This document shows positions 16,277-25,200 of a stretch of DNA of 29,812 bases, one piece after another (the stretch's first letter is position 1; each line of letters begins with the position of its first letter). Source of the DNA: CAZIHO01 sp964538875 (lineage in GTDB: Bacteria; Pseudomonadota; Gammaproteobacteria; Chromatiales; Chromatiaceae); NCBI GenBank assembly GCA_964538875.1, contig CAZIHO010000032.1, positions 1 through 29,812 of the forward strand. The letters run 5' to 3'. The notes beneath the pieces are model-generated. The model searched no databases, was not told where the DNA came from, and worked only from the letters and a program-made list of their open reading frames with translations. The position numbers were made by a program, and so were the translations under genes.

Positions 16277-17123
16277 ACCGGCCGCCCTGCCCCTGCTGGC
16301 TTGCCTGACCGCCGGCAGCGCAGCCGCTGATCCGCTGACGGACGCCCTGGCCACGCCGGACGGGAATAGCCGCTTCCTGCCCCCGGACCGGGCCACCTTG
16401 GTCCAGGCCGAGACCCTGTTCCGGGGCGAGTTGGGGGGCCAGGGCGGCGACTGGGAGTCCCTGGGTCTGCGGCGCCTGCCCCTGGCCGGCACCACCCTGC
16501 TGGTGGAGAGCCCGGAGCAACGCCAGGGCCGGGGCATCTTTGCCTGGCGGGCGCCGGGCGCCGCCCTACCCTGGCTGTTGCAGGCCCCCCATCAGCGAGA
16601 CGACGCCCACACCGGCACCCTGGTGCGGCTGCTGTTCCAGGAACAACCGGTCCAGGCGGCCATGTGGAACAGCTTGGGCCGGCGCGCACCCGCCAGCGGC
16701 GGCAGCGCCGATCAGGCCCACCAGGAGGATACCTATTGGCAGGCCATGACCCGCGCCTTCGCCAGCCGCTATCCCCAAGGCCGGGTGATCCAATTGCACG
16801 GCTTCGACACCGACAAACGCAAGTCGGATGCCGCCGCCCAGATGGATCTAATCTTGAGCGCCGGCCACCGGGCGCCCCCCGCCTGGGTGCGGTCCCTGGG
16901 TACCTGCCTCAATACCCGGCTGGCGCCCCTGCGCCTAGGTCTATACCCGGACCAGGTGCAGGAATTGGGCGCCACCACCAACGTCCAGGGCCGCCTGTTG
17001 CGGGACCTGGGCCACGGCGGCTTCGCCCACCTGGAAATGAGTCTGCCGGTGCGGGAACGCCTGGTGGCGGATCCGGACCTGCGCGGCCGCCTGCTGGAGT
17101 GCCTGAAAGCCGATGCGCCCTAG
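16254..17123 (+). CDS. Secreted putative metal-dependent hydrolase, possibly polymer-trimming
   Basis: 289 residues from ATG 16254, preceded by a good GGGAGGAG ribosome site; it overlaps the upstream gene end by 23 bases. A signal peptide is clear, with basic residues at 5-8, a hydrophobic core at 9-20 and a likely cut after SAAA (22-25). Candidate metal ligands stand out: H113 with D116/D117 in APHQRDDAHTG, H182 in IQLHGFD, and H259-x-E261 in FAHLEMS near the end. The pattern recalls zinc amidohydrolases and carboxypeptidases such as N-formylglutamate amidohydrolase-like or poly-gamma-glutamate hydrolase folds, but I cannot assign the family. In a cluster with a CapB-type ligase, a periplasmic enzyme that cuts or releases the polymer makes sense. 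The next gene starts 11 bases before this one ends. Confidence 0.72.
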   Translation: MPVPRVVKPAALPLLACLTAGSAAADPLTDALATPDGNSRFLPPDRATLVQAETLFRGELGGQGGDWESLGLRRLPLAGTTLLVESPEQRQGRGIFAWRAPGAALPWLLQAPHQRDDAHTGTLVRLLFQEQPVQAAMWNSLGRRAPASGGSADQAHQEDTYWQAMTRAFASRYPQGRVIQLHGFDTDKRKSDAAAQMDLILSAGHRAPPAWVRSLGTCLNTRLAPLRLGLYPDQVQELGATTNVQGRLLRDLGHGGFAHLEMSLPVRERLVADPDLRGRLLECLKADAP

Positions 17124-20100
17124 GCGGCTTTGGACCGCTCTGCTGGCCTGCCTGGTGGCGGCGGGTGTGGACGCACGCCTGGACGACAGCGAGCAGAGCC
17201 TCCGCGCCGCCTATGCCCTGGACCTGCGCTGGGACAACCTGGAAGGCGCCCCCTACTGGCTGGACGGCCAGCAACCCCGCCGCCGCCCGGACTGGGGCAT
17301 GCATGGCGTGGAACTGGCGCCGGGCCAATCCAGCCTGTTCCGGGTGCCGGCCGGCGCCCTGATCCGCATCCAGGCACCGGACCGTACCCTCAGCCCTGCC
17401 GACCTGGAATTACTGCTGGCGGACGGTTCCGGCCTGGCCGCCGCCCAGGACCTGATCCCCAGCGAGGATGGCCATGCACTGCTGGTCCAGGCACCCGCCG
17501 AGGGTCCGGGCCTGGCCCTGGTGCGGCGGCCCAGATCCGCGTCCGGGCCCTTGAGCGTCGCCCTATTCCTGTCCCGCCAGGAACTGCTGGCAGACCTGGC
17601 GCCCTACCGGGAAGTGGTGGGCCTGTCCGATGAAGAAGGCGTGGTGCTACGCCGGGAACTCCGCAGCGAAGCACAGCGCTACTGGCCCCTGGCCGCCCAG
17701 CAGCCGGTCCAGATCCAGGTCCTGGGTCCGGCGCGCCTGCTGTTGGTGCATCGAGTCCGCTTCCCACCCCTACCGGGCGGCACGGCGCCAGACCTGGATT
17801 ACCGCATCCGGCTACGCATTGATGACCAGGAACCCCGCTGGGAATCATTCTCCAGCCGGCCGGACCTGAGCCAGACCCTATTGGTGAACGGCGTCGCCAC
17901 CCTGCTGGGCGGCGAAGAAAAAAACTACCTAGAGCTGCCGGCCGGCGGGCACCGGCTGGAAATTCTGGCCGACCAGGACCTGTACGCCCGCCTGCAACGC
18001 CGGGCCGACCCGGATTACCTGGTCCCGGCCCTCAACCAGCCCCGTCCGGCCCATCCCTCCGCCCCGGCCTTGGCGGCGCGGGAACAACGGGCCCTAGACG
18101 CCGCCCGCGACAACTCCCGGCGTGGCGGCGGTCTGGCGGCTAGTGCGGACCTGGCCCAGGCAGCGGGCGCCCACCCGGAATATCCGCCGGTCCGGCAGGC
18201 CGCCCGGCGGCTGGCCGCCACCAACAACTTTGTGCGGGAACTCACTCCGCACCAGGGCGCCACTGCGGGCACTCGGGCCTGGTTCCTGCCGGCCCAGTTG
18301 CTGGAGTTGGGGGAGCAAGCCCCTGGCCCCCTGCCCGTGGCGGCGCTGCGGGAGGCGCTGCTCCAGCAACTGCGCCAGGGCCGGTTCTTCCCCCTGCCCC
18401 CTAACCAGCCCCGGGAATACCGGCTGCCGGAGCGGGAGGCGCCCAGTCAGTTACTGATCGCCCTGGCCCGGCCGGCCGCGCCCAGCGGCTTGTGGGTCCA
18501 GTATGACCAGGGGCCGCCGCGCCGCCTGGAGACCCTGCCCCGCCCCCAGGGCCTGGCGGACCGGGACTTCGCCGCTGCTCCCGCCGAAGCCGCCCTGGCC
18601 CAGTTACAAGAGGGGGGCACGGCGGGACTGGGCGCGACCCTGGACGGCGCATTCGCCGGACGCCGGGAACCCGCGCCCCTGATCGACGCCGCCCAGGTCA
18701 GCCTGCCCCTGCCCAAGGCGGTCCGGCAGCTACGGGTGTGGCAGGACCAGGATGGACTCCTGGATGTGGCGGTTGGCTACCTCGCTAGTCAACCGCAGGT
18801 GGCGGCAGAAGCCAGCTACCGGGCGCTGCTGGAGCCGCTGGGCCGGGATCGGGCCCGGAACCTGTTCCTACGCCAAGTCCGCCAGCCGGACCGGGCCGCC
18901 GGCACCGGCCCGGCCCAGACGTTGCTCAACGACTGGTGGCCGCTGCTGCGGCAAATTCGGACCCTGGCAGCGGGCTACGGGACCGGCGTTCCCGCCGCTG
19001 GGCCCCAGGACTGCGTCGGCGATGCCCGACCGGCCCCCAGTCCGCCAGCCAGCGCCGGCAGCCCAGAATATTGGCTGGCGCGCCTGGAGCAACGGGCGCC
19101 GACCGCCTGCCGGGGGGGGGCCGCCGGGGAGCAAGCCCGGCTGGAGCAGGCCGAGGCGTTACTAGAATTAGGGGAGGATGACCTGGCGGAGGCCCTGCTG
19201 CGCCAACTGGTGCTCCAGGCGCGGCCCAACGTCCGGGACGCCGCCGCCGCGCTGCTGGAAGCCCGCCACCGGCTCCGTGCCGATGCCACTGGCCTGCTGG
19301 CCCTGGCGGCGGCAGCACTCACCAGCAGTCCCGACAGCCGCCACCTGGCCCGGCTGGCGGCCGCCCTGGCCGAGACGGGCCAACTGCCGGCGGCCCTCAA
19401 GGTGGCCCTGCTGTTGCCCGACGCCGAACAGCCCCGCGCCGAATTGCTGCCAGCCGCCCTGGCCGCCGGCTGGCCCGTCACCGCCAAAGACTGGCTGGCC
19501 GCCACCGGACCGGACCCGTCCCCCTGGACCGGCTGGCTAGCGGAACGGGATGGGGACCCAGAGCTGGCCTTGGATCTGTGGCGGCGCGCCGGCGGCCCCA
19601 GCCAAGCCTGGATCGACGCCCTCACCCAGGGGCGGGCGCTGCGGGAGCAATGGGCCCAGGGCCAGCTGGACCCGGCCGCCTGGCAAGCCTGGTGGCAAAG
19701 TCTCCCCGGCCCCTGGAACTGGGCGGACGCCAGCTATTGGGTGCAAGGCCAGGCCGGCGGCGAACTCTATTACAACCCGGAGCGGGACACCGCCGGCCAC
19801 GCCTACCGGGCGGAACCGGGCCAGCCCCTACGGCTGGGCGTGCTGGGACCCACCCGGCTGCGGCTGCGGGTACGGCCCCTATTGGCTCCTGATAACGGCC
19901 AGGGCCTGGATGGCTGGCTAGAAACCCGGGACGGCAACCGTCTCCAGGTGCATCCACTGACCAATATCCGGCCCGCCGAAGGGCTAACCCTGGCCAGCGA
20001 GCCGTCCAAACCCTTAGGCCGGGAAGTGATCCAGGAACTACAAATCAGCCCCGGCTGGCATCAGATCCAGGTAGGCGCTGGCGACCTGACCCTGGCTATC

Positions 20101-22212
20101 CAGGTCGATGAATGGCAGCCCCTGGTGCCCCTCAGCGTACTGCCACCGCCCCGTCCGCAGACCTGGACGGCGGCCAGTCCATCCGGCACCTGGTTCCAGC
20201 CGGCCCCCAGCGTACCGCGCCAGACCTTGAGCCCAGCGGGGCCGCCCCCCGGCGCCGCACCGGCCACCAGCACCCAGGATCCCCTGGGCCAGGCTCTGGC
20301 CCAGAGCGACCACGGCCGGGTATTGGCGCTGCCCGCCCCGGACGGGGCGGCCGCTGAGGCCCGCATGGCGGCGCTGGTCTACATTTTGGAACGGGACCCG
20401 GCCCACGCCCAGGCGGCCCTGGCCCAGGCGGAAGCCCTCTGGTGGAGCCAGGGACAGCGGCCCCTGGTCAACGACCTCTGGCAGCGGACGCTGCGCCACA
20501 GCCACTGGCAACCGGTGGTGGATATAGAAAGCAGTGCCGGCACCCGTACCCTGGCGGAACCGGGCTGGAATCCGGGCGATCCCTTCCAACGGACCCGGCG
20601 GGCGCTGATGGAACCCACCGGCGACGACGAATGGGTGCTGAATGACGCCCGCCCCCTGATCCTGTTCCTGCGAAACCAACAGCCGATGCGCATTGAACTG
20701 GGCCTGCGCCCGCTGGAGCCCCAGTTCTTGACGCCGGCCCCCCTGGAGGTGGCGGTACAACTGGACGACCAGACGCCCCAGCCCATCAGCCTGGAGCCGC
20801 GCTCCGGCTGGAAAACCTTAGAAATTCCGGTGCCCCCCGGCGAACACGACCTGCGGATCAGCCTGCCCCAACCCCTGGCCAACCAATTTCTGCGCCTGCG
20901 GGTCCGGGAGGGGGGCCGTTCCCTGGTGGAACCCCTGGAGCAAACCTACCAGGTGGCGACCCAAGCCCAGCCCCTACGCCTCCAGGCCCAGGGACCCGCC
21001 TGGATGCGGGTGGAACGGCGCCAGGGGCAGCGCCAGACCAGCGGCCAGCAGCCCCTGGCCCCCGGTTGGCAACCGGTCAGCCTGACACCCAGGGACGGCG
21101 AAGAGGAGTTGCTGCGCCCGGAACTACGCCTCTGGGACCCGGCGCCACGGCCGGCCCGTACCCGGGACGCCAACCGGGTGCTGGAGCCGCTGCCCGCCAC
21201 GGATCTGGAGGCAGCGGAGCCGGCCCAGCCCGCCGCGATCCGGCTCCAGGACCGCTACGCCCTGGGCAGCCAGGAGGACGGCACCTGGAGTTTCGGCCTG
21301 GACAGCACCCGCCGCTCTAATTTCACCGAGGACGCCAGTGGCAGCTCCGCGCCGGAACAGTTCCTGGAATTACACACAGACTATCGTTTCCACGCCGAGC
21401 CCTACGACGCCTACCACCAGACCCGGCTGCTGGTCCGGCAACGGGAAGTCGGCGCCAATACCCTGGGCCTCAAGCACCTGAGCCAATTCCAGCCCTGGAA
21501 TGGGTTCCTGTTCGCCCGCCTGGAATCCAGCCTGTTTGCCCAGGAAGTGAGCGACGGCCTGGCCTGGTCCGGGTATGGGCGCGCCAGCCTGGGGACTAAC
21601 ATCGTCCTATCCCCCAAGACCAGCCTGATCCCCTCGGCGGGCATCTTCGGCCGCTACCTGAGCCTCGAACCTGGGCCGGAGCAGGACTTGGCGGAGGTAG
21701 ATCAAGATGTGTACACCGAGTACAAGGACCAACACCGGGCCGGCGCCAACCTGAGTTTGGAATGGCACTACCGCCCCTGGCTGGACAGCCTCTGGTATGC
21801 AGGGGCCGGGATCGTCTATAACCAGGACTTCAACCTGGCCACCCCGGACCACTTCAGCTACCAGGTGGGGGCCAGCCAGTTGCTGGGTCCCCTGGTGGCG
21901 GACCTGAGCCTGACCCGGCGGGCATTCCGTCCGGACGGCGACCGGCTGGAAGCCAGCAACCGGGATCTGCTGGGCCTGGAACTCGGCTGGAACCTGTGGC
22001 GTTCCGATCAGACCCGCCTCGAATTAAGCGCCCAATTCGTCCACGACTTTTCCCAGGATTCCAACCTGGGCATGCTGTCCATCAATTGGCACGGCGGCGA
22101 GGGTCGCGGACTCAGGGATTTCCGGCCCGGCGAACTCAGGTTCCGGGACTTGCAACAACGTGACATGCCCCATGAAGAAAACAACCGGGTCAGTGACGTT
22201 CCGGGTTACTGA
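17113..22212 (+). CDS. Giant exported protein: beta-rich modules, helical repeats and C-terminal outer-membrane beta-barrel
   Basis: 1699 residues. The start ATG 17113 gives MRPRRLWTALLACLVAAGVDA, a signal peptide. Residues 25-330 are beta-rich. Residues about 650-850 are Ala/Leu-rich helical repeats like TPRs (AEALLELGEDDLAEALLRQL and following). A module with Q-P-h-x-h-x-h-x-G-P appears at 197, 904 and 1286. From about 1375 to 1690 alternating polar/aromatic strands form a likely outer-membrane barrel (ELHTDYRFHAEPYDAYHQTR, ARLESSLFAQEV, ADLSLTRRAF). Mature helical repeats plus a barrel are the layout of PgaA, BcsC and AlgK/AlgE polysaccharide exporters. I infer that it is the outer-membrane exit for the CapB/CapC product. 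It contains a nine-G run at 19112-19120. The final 41 bases overlap the ligase gene. Confidence 0.8.
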   Translation: MRPRRLWTALLACLVAAGVDARLDDSEQSLRAAYALDLRWDNLEGAPYWLDGQQPRRRPDWGMHGVELAPGQSSLFRVPAGALIRIQAPDRTLSPADLELLLADGSGLAAAQDLIPSEDGHALLVQAPAEGPGLALVRRPRSASGPLSVALFLSRQELLADLAPYREVVGLSDEEGVVLRRELRSEAQRYWPLAAQQPVQIQVLGPARLLLVHRVRFPPLPGGTAPDLDYRIRLRIDDQEPRWESFSSRPDLSQTLLVNGVATLLGGEEKNYLELPAGGHRLEILADQDLYARLQRRADPDYLVPALNQPRPAHPSAPALAAREQRALDAARDNSRRGGGLAASADLAQAAGAHPEYPPVRQAARRLAATNNFVRELTPHQGATAGTRAWFLPAQLLELGEQAPGPLPVAALREALLQQLRQGRFFPLPPNQPREYRLPEREAPSQLLIALARPAAPSGLWVQYDQGPPRRLETLPRPQGLADRDFAAAPAEAALAQLQEGGTAGLGATLDGAFAGRREPAPLIDAAQVSLPLPKAVRQLRVWQDQDGLLDVAVGYLASQPQVAAEASYRALLEPLGRDRARNLFLRQVRQPDRAAGTGPAQTLLNDWWPLLRQIRTLAAGYGTGVPAAGPQDCVGDARPAPSPPASAGSPEYWLARLEQRAPTACRGGAAGEQARLEQAEALLELGEDDLAEALLRQLVLQARPNVRDAAAALLEARHRLRADATGLLALAAAALTSSPDSRHLARLAAALAETGQLPAALKVALLLPDAEQPRAELLPAALAAGWPVTAKDWLAATGPDPSPWTGWLAERDGDPELALDLWRRAGGPSQAWIDALTQGRALREQWAQGQLDPAAWQAWWQSLPGPWNWADASYWVQGQAGGELYYNPERDTAGHAYRAEPGQPLRLGVLGPTRLRLRVRPLLAPDNGQGLDGWLETRDGNRLQVHPLTNIRPAEGLTLASEPSKPLGREVIQELQISPGWHQIQVGAGDLTLAIQVDEWQPLVPLSVLPPPRPQTWTAASPSGTWFQPAPSVPRQTLSPAGPPPGAAPATSTQDPLGQALAQSDHGRVLALPAPDGAAAEARMAALVYILERDPAHAQAALAQAEALWWSQGQRPLVNDLWQRTLRHSHWQPVVDIESSAGTRTLAEPGWNPGDPFQRTRRALMEPTGDDEWVLNDARPLILFLRNQQPMRIELGLRPLEPQFLTPAPLEVAVQLDDQTPQPISLEPRSGWKTLEIPVPPGEHDLRISLPQPLANQFLRLRVREGGRSLVEPLEQTYQVATQAQPLRLQAQGPAWMRVERRQGQRQTSGQQPLAPGWQPVSLTPRDGEEELLRPELRLWDPAPRPARTRDANRVLEPLPATDLEAAEPAQPAAIRLQDRYALGSQEDGTWSFGLDSTRRSNFTEDASGSSAPEQFLELHTDYRFHAEPYDAYHQTRLLVRQREVGANTLGLKHLSQFQPWNGFLFARLESSLFAQEVSDGLAWSGYGRASLGTNIVLSPKTSLIPSAGIFGRYLSLEPGPEQDLAEVDQDVYTEYKDQHRAGANLSLEWHYRPWLDSLWYAGAGIVYNQDFNLATPDHFSYQVGASQLLGPLVADLSLTRRAFRPDGDRLEASNRDLLGLELGWNLWRSDQTRLELSAQFVHDFSQDSNLGMLSINWHGGEGRGLRDFRPGELRFRDLQQRDMPHEENNRVSDVPGY
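19112..19120 (+). repeat. Poly-G tract (nine G) inside the giant exporter gene
   Basis: Nine consecutive G lie in the coding sequence at about codon 667-670, encoding Arg-Gly-Gly-Ala. Such tracts can slip during replication and switch surface genes on and off. They are also a common place for sequencing errors. The frame is open on both sides here. Confidence 0.9.
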
Positions 22213-25200
22213 GCAAGACATTCGCCGGCTGTTGGAACAGGGCCGGCACCCCTACTGGTTGCGGCTGAACGCCAACATCCTGGGCCGCCTGTTGGCTGAA
22301 ATCGCCGCCTGGCCGGCGCCGCCAGCGCCGGATCCCCACCCGGCCCGGAGCCAGGATGGCCAGCAGGCCCAATGGCTGGCGGATTTCTTCAAGTACAGCC
22401 TGACCCAGGCCAGTGCGCACATCCGGCTGCTGCGCCGGCGCCACGGAGCCTTCGTGCGCCGTTTTAACCGCATGCACACCGAGTCAGAGCGCCAGGAGCA
22501 GATCCTGGCCTATGCCCAGGAATTGGGCGCCGGCCACGAGCAACTGGTGGGGGACCGGCGCGCGTTCCAGCGTTGGTTCGGCTTTGACGCCATGGCGGAC
22601 CGCTTCCAGCGCCAAGTGCGGAGCACCGAGCGGGACCTGTGCCTTCGCTTGGATTGCCTGGGCCAACTGGCGGCCCTGGCGCTGACCGAGGACGGCCCCG
22701 TCCTGGGCCACGCCTGGCTGTGGCGGCGCCTGGACCTGGAACCGGCGCTGGCACCCCTGTTCAAACACGGCGGGGATCCCCGGGTGGCGACCGCCGCCCT
22801 GCGCTGCCTGTCCGCGCCCCTGCTGGCGGTGCCGTCCGGGGAGCGGGCCGCCAACCTGGACCAGGACACCCTGCTGTTCATCCAGCAAACCGCCATGAGC
22901 GCGGACCGGGATGTCTGGCTCCAGGCGGAGGCTCTGGCCCTGCTGCAGACCTTGGCGCCCCGCCTGTTCGCCCAGGTGGCACGGGGCCGGCTAGCGCGGC
23001 CGGCTCCTGGCGACGATCTATTTCCGCGCCGGCGGATCTTGTTGCTGATCGGGGCAGGACTCGACGCCTGGCCGGAGTGGGCCGAACTGCTGACCTTGGC
23101 GCGCCGGGACCCCAGTCCCTATCCCCGCCAGGCCCTGAGCCAGGTACTGGCCCAGGCGCCGGCGGAACTGGCGGCCCAGGAACTCACCCACCTGACCAGC
23201 GCCGACCCGGAACCGGCCGTGCGGGCCGCCGCCCTCTGGAACCTGGGGCTGCAATTCCAGCACCAGGAGCGTCGCCCCTGGGTACTGGAACTGCTAGCCA
23301 GCCGCCTGGACCAGGAAACCGACGCCCTGGCGTTACGGGTCGCCCTGACCCGGGTGGCGACCCTGGCCGCCCAGTACCCGGACTGGGCCGGCCGCTGCCA
23401 GGAGGCCGTAGCAACGGCCATCCAGCGGTTACGGGTGGAGGCCCCGGATTTGCGGGTACGGCGCTGGGCGGCCCAGGCCGGGGAACGGCTATGGTGTGAA
23501 GCGGAGCCGGCGGCGCGCCAGTTACGGGACCAATGGCGGGAGTTTCTCGATCCCATCCCGCCAGGCGCCACCCGGCGCCTGCCCCGCCACTTGACCGGGG
23601 CCGATGGGGCCTTGACCGGCCGGATCCTGGCGGTGCTGGCCCAGGAGGATTTCGGCGCCGACGTGGAATGGGGCCGCTGGGGCGGCTATGTCACCCGGGG
23701 TCCCCTGTTCGGCCGGCGCCTCTGGCGTCTGCTCCATGAATTCCGGCACCCCTCGCCAGACAAGCGCCAGGCCTTTTCCCACAGCATCGGGCGGCGCTTC
23801 TTCGGCAACCTGCGGGCGCCCTCGGCCCGGCTGGCGGAATTGGCGGAAACCAAGGTGCCCGGCGAACCCCTGCACCAGGGAAGCGAGGATGGCTGGCGGC
23901 CCTACCTGCCCCTGGTGGACGAGGTGCTGGCCTGCCTGGCCCACAACCAGGGCACCCGTATCCATACCGCCGAGGGCGTCACCGAACTGACGCCGCCCCG
24001 CAATCCGCTCCGGCGCCTGGCGGCCCATTGGCGCCTGACCTGGCGCTTCCCGGAACTGGCCCGGCTCCGCAACTACCGGGAAGGCGGCGAAAGCGGCCCG
24101 GACGCCTACGCCCGCGCCCTGGCCCAACTGGGCGTGGGACTGCGCTTCCATGGCCATGGTGACGGGGCGGTGGCGCTGGAGGATCCGGCGGTGCGGCGCT
24201 TTTTCCCCGCCTGGTTCGGCCTGCCGGTGGCCTCTCCCGAGGAATGGTGGGGCCGCTTCAGTGAGTATTTCGTTTCGGTCTATCAGAACAGCCTGTTCGA
24301 CCTGGCGCTCTACCTGAGCGCCGCCAGCCTCATGTTCTTTGGGCGCCACGTGCGCCAGTACCAACAGATGCGCCGGGCCCGGAGCCGGTTACCCCTGGTG
24401 ATCGGCGGTTGGGGCACCCGGGGCAAATCCGGCACCGAGCGCCTCAAGGCGGCCCTGGTCAACGCCATGGGCTACGCCGTGCTGTCCAAGACCACCGGCT
24501 GCGAGGCCATGTTCCTGCACGCCTATCCGTTTGGAACCCTTAAGGAAATGTTCCTGTTCCGGCCCTACGACAAGGCCACCATTTGGGAACAGCACAATCT
24601 GGTGCGGTTCGCCGACGCCGCCGGCAGCGAGGTGTTTCTGTGGGAGTGCATGGCCCTCACGCCGTCCTATGTGCGCCTGCTGCAACGCCAATGGATGCGA
24701 GACGACATCGCCACCCTGACCAATGCCTATCCGGACCACGAGGATATCCAGGGTCCAGCCGGCATCAACATCCCCCAGGTGATGAGTCAATTCATCCCGG
24801 AACGGGCCGCCCTGTTCACCAGCGAGGAACAGATGTTGCCCCTGTTCCGCCAGGAGGCGCGCCGGGTGGGAACCCGGCTATCGGCGGTGGGCTGGCTGGA
24901 AGCCGGGCTGTTGCCGCCGGACATCCTGGGACGTTTCTCCTACGACGAACATCCCTACAACATCGCCCTGGTGCTGGCCCTAGCCAAGGAACTGCAAGTG
25001 CCGGAAGACCTGGCCCTCAAGGAGATGGCAGACCGGGTGGTGCCGGATCTGGGGGTGCTGAAAACCTTTCCAGCCGCGTCCTGGCGGGGCCGCACCCTGG
25101 AATTCAGCAACGGCATGTCCGCCAATGAGCGGTTCGGTTGCCTCACCAACTGGCAACGGCTGGGCTTAGACCGGGCCGATCCGGACCGGGCGCCGGACAC

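Noticed and set aside
22639..23499. A 286-codon plus-strand frame inside the ligase gene
   Set aside because: It is a shadow of the ligase N-terminal region with Gly/Pro/Arg bias and no motifs.
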